Shown here one piece after another: positions 23,919 through 33,333 of a DNA stretch of 50,664 nt. The stretch lies in NCBI GenBank assembly GCA_017563195.1, contig JAFXDO010000065.1:1-50664 (forward strand), written 5' to 3'. Origin of the DNA: Clostridia bacterium. GTDB lineage: Bacteria; Bacillota; Clostridia; Oscillospirales; CAG-382. A program made the position numbers and the translations under genes. Under the pieces are notes generated by a model, which had not been told where the DNA came from, did no database searches, and was given only the letters and a program-made list of their open reading frames with translations. The stretch's first letter is position 1, and each line of letters opens with the position of its first letter.

Positions 23919-24500
23919 ATGATAGCCAATCCCAATTTTATCGAAAACGAAGGCGGCAGACAGAACGGCTACGACCTGTTTTCGAGGCTTTTGAAGGACA
24001 GGATCATACTCCTTTTCAACGAGATCAACGACGATCTTGCCTGCAGCATCGTAGGTCAGCTTCTTTTCCTTGAGGCGCAGGATCCCGAAAAGGATATCAC
24101 CATATATATCAACTCCCCCGGCGGAAGCGTTTCCGCGGGCTTTGCAATATACGACACGATGAGAAGCATCAAGTGCGACGTTTCGACGGTTTGCGTCGGC
24201 TCGGCGTGCAGTATGGGCGCATTCCTTCTTGCCGCCGGCACGAAGGGCAAGCGTTACGCGCTTGAAAACAGCGAGGTTATGCTTCATCAGGTCATCGGCT
24301 CGGCAGGCGGTCAGGCGTCCGACGTCATCATCGCCGCTAATTTTGCAAAGCGCACCAAGGACAGGATCAACCGCATCCTCGCCGAAAACGTCGGCAAGGA
24401 TATCGAAACCGTCGCTCGGGACACCGAGCGCGACAACTGGATGTTTGCCGAGGACGCGCTTGCTTACGGCGTTATCGACGAAATCGTCAAGCCCAAATAA
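23919..24500 (+). CDS. clpP: ATP-dependent Clp protease proteolytic subunit
   Basis: Serine peptidase chamber that degrades proteins unfolded by a Clp ATPase. Seen: the catalytic triad Ser98 in SACSMGAFLLAAG, His123 in MLHQVIG, Asp172 in ERDNWMFAEDA, plus INSPGGSV. 193 aa, usual. The ATG at 23919 follows TTGGAGG; a TTG 27 bases upstream is not needed. No clpX or tig next door, so it may be a second ClpP paralogue (inference). First gene of a tightly packed series. Confidence 0.95.
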   Translation: MIANPNFIENEGGRQNGYDLFSRLLKDRIILLFNEINDDLACSIVGQLLFLEAQDPEKDITIYINSPGGSVSAGFAIYDTMRSIKCDVSTVCVGSACSMGAFLLAAGTKGKRYALENSEVMLHQVIGSAGGQASDVIIAANFAKRTKDRINRILAENVGKDIETVARDTERDNWMFAEDALAYGVIDEIVKPK

Positions 24501-24503
24501 ATT

Positions 24504-25442
24504 ATGTTCGGAATAACCGCGTTAAAGGTCCTCATGATGGTCGCCTACGGCGTACCCGGCTACCTGCTCGTAAAGCTGAAGGTGCTCGGCGAGGACTCGA
24601 TAAAGGCATTCGCCAAATTCCTGCTCTACGTCTGTCAGCCCGCGCTTTCGCTCTACACCCTAAGCTCGGTCGACGCGACGCCGACGCTGATACGTGACCT
24701 TTGGATATTCTTCTTCGTCACGCTGGTCGGGCAGGTTGCAATAATATTCTTATACTTCTTCATTTTCCGTAAAAAAATGAAGCTCGACTTCGCGCACCGT
24801 GTCTGTGCGGTGGCGGGCGCCTGCGGAAACGTCGGCTTTTTCGGCGTGCCGCTGCTCGAAAACCTCATCCCCGGCGTACCCGAGGTGAGGGTCTACTCCG
24901 CCGCGTTCTCCATCGCGATGAACCTGCTCGGCTGGACGCTCGGTCTGCTTCTGATGACGGGGGACAGGAAGTACATAAAGCTCAAGGCTGTTTTCATCAA
25001 TCCGTCGGTCATCGCGTTTGCGGTTTCCTTCACGCTGTTTGCGTTGAGGTTCAAATTCCCGCCTCAGCCCGCGGAATATATCGAAACGCTCGGCAGAATG
25101 TCGACTGTCGTCTGTATGACGATACTCGGTATGCGTCTTGCCACGAAAAAGCTCACGAGCATCTTCTCGAACTATCGCATCTACGTTGCGGCGGCATCGA
25201 AGCTTATACTTTCGCCCATCGTCATCGGCGCGATATTCAGTCTTTTGCCGTTGAATCAAGAGCTTAAGACCTCGGCGTTCATTCTCGCCTGCTGTCCCGC
25301 GGCGACGATGATTCAAGGGCTTGCCGAAACACACGGCGGCGACGGCCGCACGGCGGCGGACATCGTGCTTTCCACGAGTCTGATGTGCATATTCACCATT
25401 CCGCTGATGTGGACGCTTTACAATTTCTTGTTTTTGGCTTAA
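24504..25442 (+). CDS. AEC family transporter
   Basis: Auxin efflux carrier-type permease; bacterial members export or import malate or other small acids. Seen: about ten hydrophobic helices over 312 aa, an N-terminal half with QPALSLYTLSS, the central GNVGFFGVPL motif and a C-terminal half with LILSPIVIGAIFSLLP. It starts three bases after the clpP stop, so it is in the same transcript. The substrate is unknown. Confidence 0.87.
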   Translation: MFGITALKVLMMVAYGVPGYLLVKLKVLGEDSIKAFAKFLLYVCQPALSLYTLSSVDATPTLIRDLWIFFFVTLVGQVAIIFLYFFIFRKKMKLDFAHRVCAVAGACGNVGFFGVPLLENLIPGVPEVRVYSAAFSIAMNLLGWTLGLLLMTGDRKYIKLKAVFINPSVIAFAVSFTLFALRFKFPPQPAEYIETLGRMSTVVCMTILGMRLATKKLTSIFSNYRIYVAAASKLILSPIVIGAIFSLLPLNQELKTSAFILACCPAATMIQGLAETHGGDGRTAADIVLSTSLMCIFTIPLMWTLYNFLFLA

Positions 25443-25476
25443 TTAATATCACAAACCTGAAAAGGGGTAATTACAG

Positions 25477-26535
25477 ATGAAAAAGACGGTTGCAATTCTC
25501 TTCGGCGGCGAATCCTCGGAGCACGAGGTAAGCTGTGTTTCGGCGGCTAACGTTGCCGAAAATCTCGATACAGAGCTTTACGATGCCATTCTTGTCGGCA
25601 TAACCAAGGACGGCAAGTGGTGGATTTTCCGCGGAAGCACCGACGATCTTCGCAATCACGTCTGGCAGGATAAGCGCGCACTTCTCTCGCCTGCCGTCAT
25701 CTCGCCCTGCAAGGCACATCACGGCTTGCTCGCATTGGACGGCGCGAGCGGAAGCTTCGAGATCATCCGTGTCGACGTGGTCTTCCCCGTGCTTCACGGC
25801 AAAAACGGCGAGGACGGCACGATGCAGGGTCTTTTGGAGCTTGCCGGACTTCCCTACGTCGGATGCGACACCTACTCCTCGGCTGTATCGATGGATAAGG
25901 CGGCTACCAAGACGGTCTGCGCCGATGCGGGGATCCCCGTCGTTCCCTTTACCGCCGCATACGACACCTGCGACGTCGAAGCGCTTATCGACAGCGTGGA
26001 AAAGAAATATAGCTACCCCATGTTCGTCAAGCCCGCAAACGCGGGCAGCTCGGTCGGCATAACCAAGGCGAAGAGCAACGAAGAGCTCAGAAACGGCATC
26101 GCGCTCGCATTCGAGCACGACAAGAAGCTTCTTATCGAGCCCAACACCGTCGGACGCGAGATCGAGGTTGCAGTTTGCGGTAACAGAAGGCCGTTCGCTT
26201 CGGTTTGCGGCGAAATAAGACCCAACTCCGACTTTTACGACTACGAGACCAAGTACGTCAACGATAAATCAGAATGCCTCGCACCCGCTCCGCTTGACGA
26301 AGGCGTGGCAGAGGAGATCCGCACGCTCGCCGTAAAGGTCTACACCGCGCTCGGCTGCAGCGGACTTTCGCGCGTCGACTTCTTCCTCACCGAAAACGGC
26401 GCGTTCCTCAACGAGATCAACACAATCCCCGGCTTCACCCCGATAAGCATGTACCCCAAGATGATGGCTTGCATCGGAATCGAATACAAGGACCTTATCA
26501 CCAAGCTTTTACAGCTTGCCGAGGGAGTCGAATAA
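25477..26535 (+). CDS. ddl: D-alanine--D-alanine ligase
   Basis: Makes the D-Ala-D-Ala end of the peptidoglycan stem from two D-Ala and ATP. Seen: LFGGESSEHEVSCVSA (N-terminal), FPVLHGKNGEDGTMQGLLE, FVKPANAGSSVGITKA (ATP-grasp), the omega-loop tyrosine in DFYDYETKYV that goes with D-Ala rather than D-lactate, and FLNEINTIPGFTPISMYPKM. 352 aa. AAAAGGGG lies upstream, with a 34-bp gap from the permease. Its stop overlaps the murI start (TAATG): both feed cell-wall precursors. Confidence 0.95.
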   Translation: MKKTVAILFGGESSEHEVSCVSAANVAENLDTELYDAILVGITKDGKWWIFRGSTDDLRNHVWQDKRALLSPAVISPCKAHHGLLALDGASGSFEIIRVDVVFPVLHGKNGEDGTMQGLLELAGLPYVGCDTYSSAVSMDKAATKTVCADAGIPVVPFTAAYDTCDVEALIDSVEKKYSYPMFVKPANAGSSVGITKAKSNEELRNGIALAFEHDKKLLIEPNTVGREIEVAVCGNRRPFASVCGEIRPNSDFYDYETKYVNDKSECLAPAPLDEGVAEEIRTLAVKVYTALGCSGLSRVDFFLTENGAFLNEINTIPGFTPISMYPKMMACIGIEYKDLITKLLQLAEGVE

Positions 26536-27344
26536 TGAAAAAGCTTCCTATCGGAGTTTTTGACTCGGGCTTGGGCGGACTTACCGCCTTGTCCGAGCTT
26601 CACAAGCTTCTTCCCGACGAGGATATCATATATTTCGGCGATAACGCACGTATCCCTTACGGTACGAAATCGCCCGAAATTATAAAAAAATTCGCCCTGC
26701 AGGACACAAGATTCCTGCTTTCCGAGGGCGTAAAGGCAATACTTGTCGCCTGCGGCACGGTAAGCTCGAACTGTCTTGACGAGGTCAAGGCGCTTGCCGG
26801 CGTTCCCGTTGTCGGAGTTATCGACGGCGCGGCAAGGGTCGCGGCAGAGATCGCATCGAATAAACACGGAAGGGTCGCCGTGCTCGGCACGAGCGCGACG
26901 ATCAAAAGCGGCGCGTTCGAGCAGGCACTCAGGGCGCAGGGTGTGCGGGAGATAATCAACCGCGCCTGCCCGATGTTCGTTCCGCTCGTCGAAAATTGGC
27001 ATCCCGACGTCGACGACGCGGCGACCAACGCTATCGTCGCCGAATATTTGTCGTCGGTCGGCGAAAAATCGCCCGACGCGGTCATTCTCGGATGCACTCA
27101 CTACCCTCTCCTTGCAAGCGTGATTGGCAGGCATCTCCCCGATTCCGAGCTTATCAGCTCGGGCGCCTGCGCGGCACACGAGCTTAAGAGGCTGCTTGAA
27201 GAACGCGGACTTCTTAACACCGAGGGCGGAAGCATAAGCTATTACACCAGCGGCGGTGAAAAAATGTTCAGCGAAAACGCATCGCGCTTTCTCGACGAGC
27301 TTTCGGTGGACAGCGTCACCCGCATCGATATAGAAAACTACTAA
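26535..27344 (+). CDS. murI: Glutamate racemase
   Basis: Makes D-glutamate for peptidoglycan. Seen: FDSGLGGLTALSEL, the first catalytic cysteine in VACGTVSSN (Cys73; a Gly where many homologues have CNT), VLGTSATIKSG, and the second catalytic cysteine in GCTHYPLL (Cys187). 269 aa. The start is the ATG overlapping the ddl stop; the longer upstream reading lies inside ddl and is rejected. Confidence 0.95.
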   Translation: MKKLPIGVFDSGLGGLTALSELHKLLPDEDIIYFGDNARIPYGTKSPEIIKKFALQDTRFLLSEGVKAILVACGTVSSNCLDEVKALAGVPVVGVIDGAARVAAEIASNKHGRVAVLGTSATIKSGAFEQALRAQGVREIINRACPMFVPLVENWHPDVDDAATNAIVAEYLSSVGEKSPDAVILGCTHYPLLASVIGRHLPDSELISSGACAAHELKRLLEERGLLNTEGGSISYYTSGGEKMFSENASRFLDELSVDSVTRIDIENY

Positions 27345-27356
27345 AAGGACGACCGA

Positions 27357-27806
27357 ATGAAGATACCCATAGATATCCGCGTGAGGAGCGAAAGGATAAG
27401 CCCCGATCCTATGCGGAAAAACGAAGAGCATCCCGAAACCGACGATTTTCGCGTTTCGGGCACAATGAAAAAGACCAAGGGCGGATTTCACATCGAATAC
27501 TCCGAGGAAAACGATACCGTCACCACGACGATAGACACGTTTGAGGACGATACCGTCTCGGTCAACCGAGTGGGTCCGATAAACTCGCATATGGTCTTTG
27601 CCGACGGAAAGGTACATACCTGCATTTGCAACACGGGATTTTTTCCTCTGCATATGAGAGTCCGCACGAAAAGCCTCGAAAATTCGCTTTCGATGGAGGG
27701 CGGACGGCTCGATATCGTGTACACCGTCGAAATAGTGGGAAATTTAGCCGAAAGGAACAGGCTCTCCTTTTCGGTGTCTCCCGACGTCAGCATCATAAAA
27801 AGCTAA
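27357..27806 (+). CDS. DUF1934 family beta-barrel protein
   Basis: 149 aa, cytoplasmic. Seen: alternating strand pattern and the family-like run VNRVGPINSHMVF with the C-terminal GGRLDIVYTVEI. This is typical of DUF1934 (YwiB-like) lipocalin-shaped proteins of unknown function in Firmicutes. AAAAGGACG lies upstream, 12 bp after murI. Operon position next to cell-wall genes is common but says little. Confidence 0.85.
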   Translation: MKIPIDIRVRSERISPDPMRKNEEHPETDDFRVSGTMKKTKGGFHIEYSEENDTVTTTIDTFEDDTVSVNRVGPINSHMVFADGKVHTCICNTGFFPLHMRVRTKSLENSLSMEGGRLDIVYTVEIVGNLAERNRLSFSVSPDVSIIKS

Positions 27807-27846
27807 AGGAAAGGCGACGCAAGAGTCTCTTGCACCGTACGTAAAG

Positions 27847-28737
27847 ATGGGGATAAAGAATCCTGCCGAAGATCTGATAATCATGCCCAAAGAGGCTTTA
27901 TCACATATAAAGGGCGCGTCCTTGGAGGAATTAAAGACGCTTATATATCTTTTTGCCGAGGGCGACTGCAATCTGAGCGACGCCGCGCGTGAGCTGGGCA
28001 TGACCAAGGCTCAGATAGAAGCGGCTTGCGCCTTTTGGCGCGGCGCGGGTATTTTTACCGAAAGCACCGGCAAGAAAAAGGCGGTCGCGTCGGATACGAG
28101 CATTTACAGAAACTACGACGCCGCAACTCTCGCGGACGCCGTTGAGCACAACACCGACTTTTCGCTTGTCTGCAGGGTCGCGAGCGATAAGCTCGAAAAG
28201 CAGCTTACGAAAAACGACATCAGCTCGCTTTTTTACCTTTTCGACTTTGTGCGCATCCCTGCCCCGATAATCTGCGGTGTTATCGAATTTTGCTGTCAGA
28301 ACGGCAAAAAGAGCCTGCAGTACGTCTTCAAAAAGGCAACCGCGCTTTACGAGGACGGAATCGACACCTACGAAAAATTCGAGGAATACCTCGCGCGCCG
28401 CGCGGCGGTCAACAGCAGCATCGGCAGGCTGAGAAAGCTTTGCGGCATGGGCGAGCGTGCACTGACGAGCAAGGAAACGAAGCTGTTCGATTGCTGGTTC
28501 GGCGAATGGGGTATGCCCTTTGAGACCGTCGAGCTTGCGTATGAAAAGACCATCGATTCGACGGGCAAGCTTTCGACCACCTATATGAACGGCATACTGC
28601 GCCGCTGGCACGAGGAGGGCTTCGTCACCGTTGAGGACGTAAAGAACGGCGACAAGGGCCCGAGCGCGGGAGCCAACACGAGCTTTGAGGGCGACGAATT
28701 CATCGAAGCGGCGCTTTCACGCGGATTTGACGATTAA
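27847..28737 (+). CDS. DnaD domain protein
   Basis: A replication-initiation or primosome-like DNA-binding protein. Seen: an N-terminal winged-helix-like part (LSDAARELGMTKAQIEAACA), a linker, and two helical repeats. The C-terminal one carries the DnaD signature YMNGILRRWHEEGFVTVEDV at about residue 245-264. 296 aa. It is directly followed by a helicase-loader gene, the usual DnaD-DnaC/DnaI pairing in Clostridia. The ribosome binding site is weak. Confidence 0.9.
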   Translation: MGIKNPAEDLIIMPKEALSHIKGASLEELKTLIYLFAEGDCNLSDAARELGMTKAQIEAACAFWRGAGIFTESTGKKKAVASDTSIYRNYDAATLADAVEHNTDFSLVCRVASDKLEKQLTKNDISSLFYLFDFVRIPAPIICGVIEFCCQNGKKSLQYVFKKATALYEDGIDTYEKFEEYLARRAAVNSSIGRLRKLCGMGERALTSKETKLFDCWFGEWGMPFETVELAYEKTIDSTGKLSTTYMNGILRRWHEEGFVTVEDVKNGDKGPSAGANTSFEGDEFIEAALSRGFDD

Positions 28738-28752
28738 ACGGCGGAAAATGAT

Positions 28753-29682
28753 ATGACTATAAATGAAGCTATAAACATCAAAACCGAAAAAAGAATAAAG
28801 GCTATCGAGCTTGCCGAGGCAAGAAGAAACGAGCTTCACGCGAAGATATCCCGCATCGCACAGATCGACGCAGATCTGCAGGATATTCCTCTGCGCCTTA
28901 TTTCGGGCGAGGATCCCGAATCGCTCAAGAGCATTTCGGAGTCACTCGCGAGCGAGCGCGCACGCATTCTTGAGGCGTCCGGCATCGAAAAGGACTATGA
29001 CACGCCCAAATTCGAGTGCAACGATTGCAACGACGGCGGATATTGCGGAATCAAGCTTTGCCATTGCGTAAGAGAGATGCTTTCCGAGCAGAATTATCAG
29101 GAAAGCAAGCTTGCGGGCGGGCTTGTCGGCAAGACGTTTGAAAGCTTTTCGCTCTCCTATTACGCCGAGGGCAAGGACAGAGCACAGCTTGAGGGCATTC
29201 TGCGCGGCTGCAAAAAATACGCCGAGAACTTCCCCAACGATTCAATGGCGGGGCTTTTGTTCACCGGCGGCACCGGACTCGGAAAGACGCATCTTTCGGC
29301 GGCTATCGCAAACACGGTCGCGAGCAAGGGGATGAGTGTCATTTACGAGTCTGCTCAGCAGATATACGACACGCTTGATGCGGTAAGATTCAACAGAGCC
29401 GAGCTTGCCGAGCGGAAGAAGTATGAAAGCTGTAAGCTTTTGATAATCGACGATCTCGGCGCCGAATGCATCACGCAGTACAGCGTTTCTGCGATCACGA
29501 GCCTTATCGATCTCAGGATCGTCAACGGCAGAAAGACGATAATTTCGACAAACCTCGACCACAACGGCATCAAAAGGATCTACGGCGAGCGCCTTTATTC
29601 GAGATTGCTCGGCGAGTTCCGCGTTTTGAAATTCGTGGGAAAGGACGTAAGAATGCAGAAAATAAAGGGTGTTAACGATTGA
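28753..29682 (+). CDS. DnaC/DnaI-type helicase loader ATPase
   Basis: An AAA+ protein that loads the replicative helicase. Seen: an N-terminal helicase-binding part with a coiled-coil look, a cysteine cluster (Cys 89, 92, 98, 103, 105) that would bind zinc, Walker A GGTGLGKT (172-179), Walker B LLIIDDLG, sensor-1 IISTNLD, and the arginine finger region [13 protein letters not shown]. 309 aa. It starts 15 bp after dnaD, and its stop overlaps the TTG of rnhA. Confidence 0.92.
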   Translation: MTINEAINIKTEKRIKAIELAEARRNELHAKISRIAQIDADLQDIPLRLISGEDPESLKSISESLASERARILEASGIEKDYDTPKFECNDCNDGGYCGIKLCHCVREMLSEQNYQESKLAGGLVGKTFESFSLSYYAEGKDRAQLEGILRGCKKYAENFPNDSMAGLLFTGGTGLGKTHLSAAIANTVASKGMSVIYESAQQIYDTLDAVRFNRAELAERKKYESCKLLIIDDLGAECITQYSVSAITSLIDLRIVNGRKTIISTNLDHNGIKRIYGERLYSRLLGEFRVLKFVGKDVRMQKIKGVND

Positions 29683-30116
29683 AAACGGTAAATATATATA
29701 CCGACGGTGCCTGCAAGGGTAATCCCGGCGCGGGCGGCTGGGCGGCAATTCTTGAATGCGACGGATACGAAAAGGAGCTTTGCGGCGGAGAAAAGAGCAC
29801 CACGAACAACAGAATGGAGCTTACTGCCGCGATAGAGGGGCTGAAGGCATTGAACAAGGAGTGCAGAGTCATATTATACAGCGACTCGCAGTATCTTGTT
29901 AATGCCATCAATAAGGGCTGGCTGGCCTCCTGGAAGAAAAACGGCTGGAAAAAGGCGGATAAGTCCAAGGTTCTTAACGATGACCTTTGGAAAACGCTCG
30001 ATTCGTTGCTTTCGAAATACGAGGTCGAATTCGTTTGGGTGCGCGGTCACGACGGACACGCGTATAACGAGCGCTGTGATGCACTCGCAAGCGGATATGC
30101 CGAAAGCCTTAATTGA
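29679..30116 (+). CDS. rnhA: Ribonuclease HI
   Basis: Cleaves RNA in RNA-DNA hybrids. Seen: the four catalytic acids Asp9 ([11 protein letters not shown]), Glu47 (NNRMELTAA), Asp69 (LYSDSQY) and Asp134 (RCDALA). 145 aa, usual. The start is a TTG (29679) that overlaps the upstream stop by four bases (TTGA), with AAAGGG about nine bases before it; no ATG fits the conserved N-terminus. Last gene of the operon. Confidence 0.95.
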   Translation: MKTVNIYTDGACKGNPGAGGWAAILECDGYEKELCGGEKSTTNNRMELTAAIEGLKALNKECRVILYSDSQYLVNAINKGWLASWKKNGWKKADKSKVLNDDLWKTLDSLLSKYEVEFVWVRGHDGHAYNERCDALASGYAESLN

Positions 30117-30126
30117 CCTTAAGAAT

Positions 30127-30170
30127 AAAGCCGATGCTTTGAACGAAAATCAAGCCATCGGCTTTTTAAT
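30127..30170 (+). terminator. Terminator of the clpP-rnhA operon
   Basis: Stem AAAGCCGATG with CATCGGCTTT, with an inner GCTT/AAGC extension, followed by a T-rich tail. Confidence 0.8.
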
Positions 30171-30184
30171 TTGTTAACACGCTG

Positions 30185-30213
30185 TTGACTTTTGAGTCGC
30201 GCTGTAATATAAT
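30185..30213 (+). promoter_or_regulatory. Promoter of the SPFH gene
   Basis: TTGACT, 17 bp, TATAAT; AAGGAG precedes the start 30 bp later. Confidence 0.7.
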
Positions 30214-30242
30214 GATTACATAATAAGAAAAGGAGAAATATT

Positions 30243-31247
30243 ATGACCGAATTCATTATCGTTCTTATCGTTGTGGTAATAGCAATTATCGCCGCTAACA
30301 TCAGAATAGTACCGCAGGCACACGAATTCGTAATCGAGTGGCTCGGTAAATACAAGGGAACCTGGTCTGCAGGCTTCCATATCAAGGTTCCTCTTTTCGA
30401 AAAGGTCGCAAAGAGGATATCGCTGAAGGAGCAGGTGCTCGACTCACCTCCTCAGCCGGTTATCACCAAGGATAACGTTACCATGCAGATCGACACCGTT
30501 ATTTATTATGCGGTGTACGACGCAAAGCTTTACGCATACGGCGCAGAAAACCCCATCTCGGCACTCGCAAACCTCGCGGCTACGACGCTTCGTAACCTCG
30601 TTGGTGAGCTCGAGCTTGACGGTACCCTCACCTCGCGCGATACAATCAACGCAAAAATGACAGCCATCCTCGATGAGGCTACCGATAAGTGGGGTATCAA
30701 GGTTCACCGTGTTGAGCTTCGCAACATCATTCCTCCCGCGGAAATCCAGAACGCGATGGAAAAGCAGATGAAGGCAGAGCGTGACCGCCGTGAGACCCTG
30801 CTTCAGGCAGAGGGACACAAGGCTGCGGCTATTACCCGCGCAGAGGGCGAAAAGCAGGCTATGATCCTCGCCGCAGAGGGCGAACGCGACGCAAGGATCG
30901 CTCGTGCTGAGGGTGAAGCGCGCGCTATTTTCCTCGCAAAACAAGCAGAAGCAGACGGCTTGAAGGCGCTTCGTGAAGCAGGCGTTGATTCTGCGGTTCT
31001 CGAGCTTAAGAAGTACGAGGCACTCGTTGCTATGTCGAACGGCAAGGCATCGAAGATCATCATCCCCACCGACGCGGTAGATATGACCAAGAACAACGTT
31101 ATGTTCTCGGAAACCTCGGGCATCGGCGACGTTACCGCCCCCGCTCCCGACGATCCCAAGCCCCCGAAGAAGCCCGACCCCTGCTGTGACGACGAACCGG
31201 TAAAGCCCAAAAAGAAAAAACCCACCCCCGATATATTTAATATCTGA
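30243..31247 (+). CDS. SPFH/band 7 (stomatin-prohibitin) membrane protein
   Basis: Scaffold protein of membrane microdomains. Seen: an N-terminal membrane helix (residues 4-20, IIVLIVVVIAIIAANI), the band 7 domain with LGKYKGTWSAGFHIKVPLF and MQIDTVIYYAV, then a long Ala/Glu-rich coiled coil with repeated AEGE units (about 200-245). The tail is rich in Pro, Lys and Asp with a CC pair, an unusual end. 334 aa. It is alone between its own promoter and terminator; no NfeD-type partner gene is next to it. Confidence 0.92.
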   Translation: MTEFIIVLIVVVIAIIAANIRIVPQAHEFVIEWLGKYKGTWSAGFHIKVPLFEKVAKRISLKEQVLDSPPQPVITKDNVTMQIDTVIYYAVYDAKLYAYGAENPISALANLAATTLRNLVGELELDGTLTSRDTINAKMTAILDEATDKWGIKVHRVELRNIIPPAEIQNAMEKQMKAERDRRETLLQAEGHKAAAITRAEGEKQAMILAAEGERDARIARAEGEARAIFLAKQAEADGLKALREAGVDSAVLELKKYEALVAMSNGKASKIIIPTDAVDMTKNNVMFSETSGIGDVTAPAPDDPKPPKKPDPCCDDEPVKPKKKKPTPDIFNI

Positions 31248-31263
31248 TAAGCTATAACAGCCA

Positions 31264-31294
31264 CACCCCGAGGGGATTCCTCGGGGTGTTTTTT
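31264..31294 (+). terminator. Terminator of the SPFH gene
   Basis: Stem CACCCCGAGG/CCTCGGGGTG with loop GGATT and a T6 tail that runs into the 3' end of dapA on the other strand. Confidence 0.85.
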
Positions 31295-32174
31295 ATTCAA
31301 GCCTGCTGATCACGGTCATAAGCATATCGCGGTTTTCGGGAGAAAGAGCGGCAAGCGGTGCGCGGAGGATGTTTTTGCAGAGCCCCATTTCGGCAAGCGC
31401 CGCCTTGATGGGAATGGGGTTGACCTCACAGCGAAGCGCGTCGCAAAGCGGGATGAGGTTGGTCTGAAGCTCGGCGGCGTGATCGTGGTCACCGTCGAAA
31501 AACGTCGCGCAAAGCCTTTTCACCTCAAACGGAATGATGTTCGACATCACCGATATAACCCCCTTGCCGCCGAGCGAAAGCACGGGAAGAATGCGGTCGT
31601 CGTTACCCGAATAAACCGGCAGCGCGTCTCCGCAAAGCGAAATGGTGCGCGCCGTGTCCGCGATGCTTTCACCCGCGTCCTTCAAGCCGCAGGCGAGCGG
31701 ATTCTCGGCGATGCGGGCGGCAGTCTCGGGCTCGATCCGCATTCCCGTGCGCGCAGGAACGCTGTATGCGATAAAGGGAATGCCCGAGGCGGCGGCAACG
31801 TCGTTATAATAGCTCACCAAGCCCCTCTGCGTGCATTTGTTATAATAGGGCGTGACAACGAGAAGCGCGTCCGCACCGACCGACGCCGCATATTCCGACA
31901 TTCTGCAGGCACGCCTTGTGTCGTTGCCGCCGGTACCCGCGATTACGGGCACGCGGTGACGCACCTGACGGACTGCAAAATCGATAAGCTCCTTCTTTTC
32001 GGCTTCGTCGAGGGTTGCCGACTCCCCCGTCGTGCCGCATATCACCAAGGCGTCGATGCCCTTTGAAAGCTGAAAGTCGATCATTTTCGCCAACGCGATA
32101 TAGTCTATGCCGTTTTCAAGGAACGGTGTCGCAAGCGCGGTCGCCGCGCCGCGGAAAACAAGTGACTTTTTCAT
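31293..32174 (-). CDS. dapA: 4-hydroxy-tetrahydrodipicolinate synthase
   Basis: Condenses pyruvate with aspartate semialdehyde in the lysine/diaminopimelate pathway. Seen: GTTGESATL (pyruvate site), TPYYNKCTQRGL, the tyrosine of IAYSVPARTG (Tyr137) and the Schiff-base lysine in CGLKDAGES (Lys165). 293 aa. The start at 32174 follows AAGGA; eleven residues of upstream reading are rejected. Single gene; other members of this aldolase family (sialic acid lyase type) are less likely given the conserved Thr/Tyr/Lys set. Confidence 0.92.
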   Translation of the reverse strand: MKKSLVFRGAATALATPFLENGIDYIALAKMIDFQLSKGIDALVICGTTGESATLDEAEKKELIDFAVRQVRHRVPVIAGTGGNDTRRACRMSEYAASVGADALLVVTPYYNKCTQRGLVSYYNDVAAASGIPFIAYSVPARTGMRIEPETAARIAENPLACGLKDAGESIADTARTISLCGDALPVYSGNDDRILPVLSLGGKGVISVMSNIIPFEVKRLCATFFDGDHDHAAELQTNLIPLCDALRCEVNPIPIKAALAEMGLCKNILRAPLAALSPENRDMLMTVISRLE

Positions 32175-32193
32175 ATGAGATTTTCCTTTTCTG

Positions 32194-32222
32194 TTGAATT
32201 TTGGCATTGAGTGTAGTATAAT
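32194..32222 (+). promoter_or_regulatory. Promoter of queA
   Basis: TTGAAT, 17 bp, TATAAT, about 70 bp before queA. The leader between holds no recognised riboswitch. Confidence 0.6.
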
Positions 32223-32292
32223 TCTGTTGTATTAAAAATCCTCTCGGAGATAGTATATTCACTTTCGAGATGCAACGACAAAAGGAATCGAT

Positions 32293-33333
32293 ATGGATCT
32301 TTTAAAGCGTTCAGCATATTATTACGACCTGCCGAGCGAGCTTATCGCGCAGACCCCCAGCGTCGTACGCGACCAATCGCGGCTTTTGTGCCTCGACAGG
32401 GTCAGCGGCAAGACCGAGCACAAGGTTTTTTGCGACGTTATCGACAGCTTACATGCGGGTGACTGCCTCGTCATAAACGACACAAGGGTTATCCCCGCGC
32501 GGCTTTTCGGACGCGCCGAGGGACGCGAGGGCGAGATCGAAACCGTCCTTCTTTCACGCGTTGACGGCGTCGAGGGCGAGGTGTGGAAATGCCTTACCCG
32601 TCCCGGCAAAAAGACGAGAGTCGGTCAAAAAATAGTCTATTCCGAAGAGCTTTCGGGCGTCGTCACCGACGTTCTGGAGGGCGGCATCCGTGTCATCGAA
32701 TTCGAGTATGACGGCGTTTTCAACGAGATACTCGACCGTGTGGGTCTTATGCCCCTGCCCCCTTACATAACCGAAAAGCTTGCCGACAAAAACCGTTATC
32801 AGACGGTATACGCCAAGACCGACGGCTCTGCCGCGGCACCGACGGCGGGGCTCCACTTCACTCCCGAGCTTTTAAAAAAAGCCGAGGAAAAGGGGGTCGA
32901 GATCGTGCGCGTCCTGCTTCACGTCGGGCTCGGAACCTTCCGTCCCGTTAAGGAGGACGACCTTTCCAACCACGTGATGCATTCCGAATACATCAAGGTC
33001 ACGCAGGAGGCGGCGGACAGGATCAACGCTACCCACGCACGTGGCGGACGGGTCATTGCCGTCGGCACGACGAGCGTACGCACGCTCGAATCGGCGACCG
33101 GCGACGACGGCATCGTGCGTCCTTACGAGGGCGAGACCTCGATATTCATCCACCCCGGCGTCAGATTCAAGTGCGTCGACGCGATGATAACCAACTTCCA
33201 TCTGCCCGAAAGCACGCTTATTATGCTCGTGTGCGCCTTTGCGGGGTATGAAAACACCCTGAACGCGTACAAGGAAGCTGTCGAAAAGAAATACCGCTTC
33301 TTCTCCTTCGGAGACGCGATGTTTATTTCATAG
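32293..33333 (+). CDS. queA: tRNA preQ1(34) S-adenosylmethionine ribosyltransferase-isomerase
   Basis: Adds the epoxycyclopentane ring of queuosine to tRNA, using the ribose of SAM. Seen: YYYDLPSELIAQTP at the start, VINDTRVIPARLFG, GSAAAPTAGLHFT, HVGLGTFRPVK and NFHLPESTLIMLVCAFAG, all QueA signatures. 346 aa. AAAGGAAT lies before the ATG. No tgt gene follows, as often seen elsewhere; instead a structured intergenic region comes next. Confidence 0.96.
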   Translation: MDLLKRSAYYYDLPSELIAQTPSVVRDQSRLLCLDRVSGKTEHKVFCDVIDSLHAGDCLVINDTRVIPARLFGRAEGREGEIETVLLSRVDGVEGEVWKCLTRPGKKTRVGQKIVYSEELSGVVTDVLEGGIRVIEFEYDGVFNEILDRVGLMPLPPYITEKLADKNRYQTVYAKTDGSAAAPTAGLHFTPELLKKAEEKGVEIVRVLLHVGLGTFRPVKEDDLSNHVMHSEYIKVTQEAADRINATHARGGRVIAVGTTSVRTLESATGDDGIVRPYEGETSIFIHPGVRFKCVDAMITNFHLPESTLIMLVCAFAGYENTLNAYKEAVEKKYRFFSFGDAMFIS